Source: RGIG8767 sp045531685 | Lineage (GTDB): Bacteria; Bacillota; Clostridia; Lachnospirales; Lachnospiraceae | Length of the DNA stretch: 16,835 nucleotides | NCBI GenBank assembly: GCA_045531685.1 | Contig: JAZSEL010000059.1 | Span: 1-16,835 of the forward strand | Direction: 5' to 3' | Shown: positions 14,864 to 16,835 of the stretch, piece after piece | Layout: each line of letters begins with the position of its first letter | Numbering within the stretch: position 1 is the first letter of the stretch | The notes under the pieces: generated by a model | What the model saw: only the letters and a program-made list of their open reading frames with translations | Database searches by the model: none | What the model was told of the DNA's origin: nothing | Translations under genes and position numbers: made by a program

Positions 14864-15334
14864 ATGAGCTATCAGAACTATAAAGAAGCAATGGAGCTTG
14901 CTCCAAAATGCAAATTTTATACTACTGTAGGTGGTAAAAGTCAGGAAGAAATTAGAAAATCAGAGGAACTGTTGGGCATTAAGTTTTCTAAACAGTGCAG
15001 AGAATTTTATGAACAATATGGTTATCTCTCTTTCTATGGTAATGAGATTTTTGGGATAGACCCCGATGATGATTCTGGCGAATTAGAGGGAAACTCTGTT
15101 GCATATGCTCTAAATGACCGTGAAGAATATGGATTGCCCGTTGAATGGATTCCTGTGTTCAATTTTAATGATGGATTTATGGCATATTTAAATTATTCTT
15201 CATTGAACGATGATGGAGAACCTTGTGTTATTGTTGCGGGATATAATGGTTCAGAATATCAATTGGAGGAAGTGATTGCAGAAGATTTCGGAGAGTTTGT
15301 TCTCCAGCTTGTAAATCAACAACTTGAAGGCTAA
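14864..15334 (+). CDS. SUKH-superfamily (SMI1/KNR4) protein, probable immunity protein
   Basis: This is a 156-residue acidic soluble protein. SEELLGIKFSKQCREFYEQYGYLSFYGNEIFGIDP at about residues 34-68 is the SUKH signature, and an acidic loop (DPDDDSGELEG), an EYGLPVEWIPVFNFNDGFMAYL core and a DFGEFVLQLV C-terminal helix follow. SUKH proteins commonly neutralise nuclease or other toxins of polymorphic toxin systems by direct binding; a specific partner cannot be named. I start at ATG 14864, behind GGTGG and right after a TAA; ATG 14834 would add ten residues with no family match. Together with the DUF6678-like gene it forms a toxin-less immunity pair between rng and rplU. AT-rich flanks suggest acquired DNA. 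Confidence 0.82.
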   Translation: MSYQNYKEAMELAPKCKFYTTVGGKSQEEIRKSEELLGIKFSKQCREFYEQYGYLSFYGNEIFGIDPDDDSGELEGNSVAYALNDREEYGLPVEWIPVFNFNDGFMAYLNYSSLNDDGEPCVIVAGYNGSEYQLEEVIAEDFGEFVLQLVNQQLEG

Positions 15335-15423
15335 ATTTTCATTTGAGTTACATTCTTTAACAACAAATTATATATTGTATACAAGAACTTTATTCACATA
15401 GCAAATTTGAGTTATGTAAACAA
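15335..15423. other. AT-rich gap before the half-site array
   Basis: I see no gene here. A 10-base direct repeat, ATTTGAGTTA, occurs at 15341-15350 and 15405-15414, 64 bases apart. That is close to the period of the array that follows, so these may be decayed units of it. Confidence 0.4.
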
Positions 15424-15823
15424 TTTTTACCTACTAAAATGATGTAGCACCAAAGTTGGGTAGGTAAAAAAGTTAGTTATGGACGCTTTTCGTAAGCAAA
15501 ATGAGGGTTGAAGAGTAATATTCTGAAAGAAAATACCCACCAACTACTTGAAATAAATCCTTTAGTAGGCATTTCAGTGTTATAAAGAAGAAATAAATAC
15601 CCTCTAAATGATAAAAAAGAAACATCCGGTAGGTATCCCTCGATTTTCCACAAATTTATATACCCACTAAATGATAAAAAAGCAACATCTAGTAGGTTTT
15701 TCCCGATTGTCCACAAATTTAGTTACCTACTAAATAATATAATAGTTATATCTGGTATGTATTTGCCTTCCCGACTTATAACAATTACCTACCAAATTAA
15801 GAAGTAACACAAAATAGTAGGTA
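15424..15823. repeat. array of six inverted half-site pairs, TACCYAC-N24-GTAGGTA, period about 63 bases
   Basis: This non-coding region between the SUKH gene and rplU holds six dyads. Left arms are at 15428, 15534, 15598, 15661, 15724 and 15786; right arms at 15460, 15565, 15629, 15692, 15755 and 15817. In the last five the gap between arms is exactly 24 bases, and in the first it is 25. Left arms are at most one mismatch from TACCYAC; right arms are GTAGGTA with at most one change. The last five repeat every 62-64 bases, so consecutive half-sites of alternating orientation are 31-33 bases apart, about three helical turns. The second and third of these five also share most of their spacer (AAATGATAAAAAAG) and linker. 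The first dyad has longer, perfect 11-base arms ending in T5/A5. The function is unknown. Confidence 0.82.
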
Positions 15824-15903
15824 TTTTTTAATCCTACATTTACACCAGCAAATTTCGTTATACTTTTCATTATATTTTCATTATATTTTTTACAACAAAA
15901 AAG

Positions 15904-15932
15904 TTGACTCTCAAGAAAGTATGTGCTAATAT
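15904..15932 (+). promoter_or_regulatory. promoter of the rplU-prp-rpmA operon
   Basis: TTGACT at 15904-15909 is followed after 17 bases by TAATAT at 15927-15932, which is preceded by TGC as an extended -10. It lies downstream of the repeat array. A second hexamer, TATACT at 15932-15937, has a spacing of 22 and is less likely. Confidence 0.65.
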
Positions 15933-15938
15933 ATACTA

Positions 15939-16040
15939 GTATGCCGCATAATGAGGTTACAAGTATGCCCAATTTTCGGGTATCACCGAAGTTAGCGAGT
16001 AAACAAACAGTAAATTAGTTTGTGAATAGGAGGTGCCCAT
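15939..16040 (+). promoter_or_regulatory. structured 5' leader of rplU (candidate L21 leader)
   Basis: The leader of about 100 bases contains hairpin ATGCCC (15965-15970)/GGGTAT (15978-15983) and hairpin ACAAAC (16003-16008)/GTTTGT (16018-16023). The GGG of the first hairpin, plus CACC (15984-15987), can instead pair with GGTGCCC (16032-16038), which overlaps the ribosome binding site AGGAGGTG (16028-16035). A third option is TTCGG/CCGAA (15975-15979, 15986-15990). Firmicute rplU operons are known to carry an L21 leader RNA element; whether this matches that consensus needs a covariance search. Confidence 0.5.
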
Positions 16041-16346
16041 ATGTACGCAATTATTGCAACAGGTGGAAAGCAGTACAAAGTTTCTGAAGGTGATGTAATC
16101 AAAGTTGAAAAGCTTGATGCAGAAGCTGGAAACGTTGTAACATTTGACCAGGTAATCGCAGTAAAGGGTGACGAGCTTAAGGTTGGCGAAGCAGTAGCTA
16201 ATGCAACAGTAACAGCAACTGTAATGGACCAGGGTAAAGGCAAGAAGATCATCGTTTACAAGTATAAGAGAAAAACAGGTTACCACAAGAAAAATGGTCA
16301 TAGACAAGCATACACTGCAGTTAAAATTGACAAGATCAACGCTTAA
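16041..16346 (+). CDS. rplU: 50S ribosomal protein bL21
   Basis: This 101-residue bL21 is a component of the large ribosomal subunit that binds 23S rRNA. The N-terminal MYAIIATGGKQYKVSEGD is diagnostic, and the basic C-terminal region KKIIVYKYKRKTGYHKKNGHRQ carries the family signature. It has normal length and a strong AGGAGGTG ribosome binding site. It is the first gene of the conserved rplU-prp-rpmA operon. Confidence 0.99.
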   Translation: MYAIIATGGKQYKVSEGDVIKVEKLDAEAGNVVTFDQVIAVKGDELKVGEAVANATVTATVMDQGKGKKIIVYKYKRKTGYHKKNGHRQAYTAVKIDKINA

Positions 16347-16366
16347 TTGATAGCAGGTTGTTTGAA

Positions 16367-16693
16367 ATGACAAGTATTACAGTGATAAAAGAAGAGAATC
16401 GCATCGTAGCATTTACCTGTAATGGTCATGCCGGATATGCGAAGGCATCCGAAGATATTGTTTGTTCAGCGATTTCCATTTTGGTTATCAATACTATTAA
16501 TTCCATTGAAGCTCTGACTAAAACAGTGCCGATTGTGGAAATAGATGAGAAATCCGGTTATATTCATTGTTCATTTGAAGAAGATGTAACAGATGATGCA
16601 ACATTATTATTAGAGGCCATGCTTCTTGGTTTATCACAAATCAAAGAACAGTACGGTACTAAGTATATCGACGTAAAAATTAAGGAGGTATAA
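16367..16693 (+). CDS. prp: ribosomal-processing cysteine protease Prp
   Basis: This 108-residue protein of the YsxB/Prp family cleaves the N-terminal extension from the bL27 precursor in Firmicutes and some related groups. The catalytic pair is visible: His21 in NGHAGYA and Cys33 in DIVCSAIS. The C-terminal helix contains LLEAMLLGLSQIKEQY. An in-frame TTG at 16358 would add three residues; ATG 16367 behind GCAGG is preferred. It sits between rplU and rpmA, and the bL27 encoded next has the cleavable extension, so substrate and protease are adjacent. Confidence 0.96.
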   Translation: MTSITVIKEENRIVAFTCNGHAGYAKASEDIVCSAISILVINTINSIEALTKTVPIVEIDEKSGYIHCSFEEDVTDDATLLLEAMLLGLSQIKEQYGTKYIDVKIKEV

Positions 16694-16697
16694 CACC

Positions 16698-16835
16698 ATG
16701 TTGAATTTAAACCTTCAATTTTTTGCTCATAAAAAGGGTGTAGGTTCTACAAAGAACGGTAGAGATTCCGAATCCAAGAGATTAGGTGCAAAAAGAGCTG
16801 ATGGACAATTCGTAAAAGCAGGAAACATTTTATAC
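16698..16835 (+). CDS. rpmA: 50S ribosomal protein bL27 precursor (3' end outside window)
   Basis: The first 46 codons are present. The N-terminus MLNLNLQFFAHKKGVGSTKN has the Firmicute-type extension; Prp is expected to cut after the FFA, leaving HKKGVGS as the mature start that reaches toward the peptidyl-transferase centre. RDSESKRLGAKRADGQFVKAGNILY is typical bL27. TAAGGAGGT at 16681-16689, overlapping the end of prp, precedes ATG. Confidence 0.98.
   Translation, partial: MLNLNLQFFAHKKGVGSTKNGRDSESKRLGAKRADGQFVKAGNILY

Noticed and set aside
15424..15823. CRISPR array
   Set aside because: The repeating part is a 7-base inverted pair, the intervening sequences are related to each other rather than unique, and there are no cas genes.
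15817..15830. GTAGGTATTTTTT as an intrinsic terminator
   Set aside because: The stem would have only seven pairs with a 24-base loop; a weak stem of this kind is unlikely to terminate efficiently.
15477..15972. Minus-strand open frames (79 and 80 codons) across the repeat region
   Set aside because: They are translations of the half-site array and AT-rich flank, have no plausible ribosome binding sites or family resemblance, and change composition with each repeat unit.
15957..16373. Minus-strand open frames opposite rplU and its leader
   Set aside because: They are shadows of the clearly conserved bL21 gene on the + strand.

Overview
The window reads as a stretch of a low-GC Firmicute chromosome, most likely a member of the Lachnospiraceae. 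Several things point there: the short HisG with a HisZ partner, RecU, the N-terminally extended bL27 next to the Prp protease, AGGAGG-type ribosome binding sites and AT-rich codon use. Every gene I accept lies on the + strand. The genus cannot be fixed from the sequence alone.

Layout. (a) 1-4582 is a run of housekeeping and poorly known genes: the 3' end of a YgiQ-type radical SAM gene, a short-chain dehydrogenase, an internally deleted sugar O-acetyltransferase pseudogene, a two-helix membrane protein of unknown role, a C_GCAxxG_C_C redox-type protein, an RluA-family pseudouridine synthase with an S4 domain, and RecU. (b) 4657-9835 is a histidine operon, hisZ-hisG-hisD-hisB-hisIE, with a near-consensus promoter in front and a strong hairpin/U-tract terminator behind. 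hisC, hisH, hisA and hisF are absent. The last gene carries a degenerate HisA/HisF-like barrel fused in front of HisI and HisE. (c) 9878-10258 is a small single-helix membrane protein with three YSGK motifs. (d) 10348-14286 is the usual clostridial run upstream of rplU: a TIGR03960-type radical SAM gene broken by a one-base frameshift, its TIGR03936/DUF2344 partner, and RNase E/G. (e) 14347-15334 is accessory: a DUF6678-like gene and a SUKH (SMI1/KNR4) gene, both immunity-type families, with a short coding remnant between them and no toxin. (f) 15424-15823 is non-coding and holds a regular array of inverted TACCYAC/GTAGGTA half-sites. (g) 15904 to the end is the rplU-prp-rpmA operon (bL21, Prp protease, bL27) with its promoter and a structured leader.

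How the parts work together. HisZ and HisG form the first enzyme of histidine synthesis, HisIE performs steps 2 and 3, HisB the dehydration, and HisD the last two oxidations. The remaining steps must be encoded elsewhere. Prp removes the N-terminal extension of the bL27 precursor encoded directly after it.

The accessory block and half-site array interrupt what I recall as conserved rng-rplU synteny, so this junction is the most unusual part of the window. The clearest new-looking signals are the helically phased half-site array, the HisF-like pseudo-barrel on HisIE, and the competing structures in the rplU leader that could hide its ribosome binding site.
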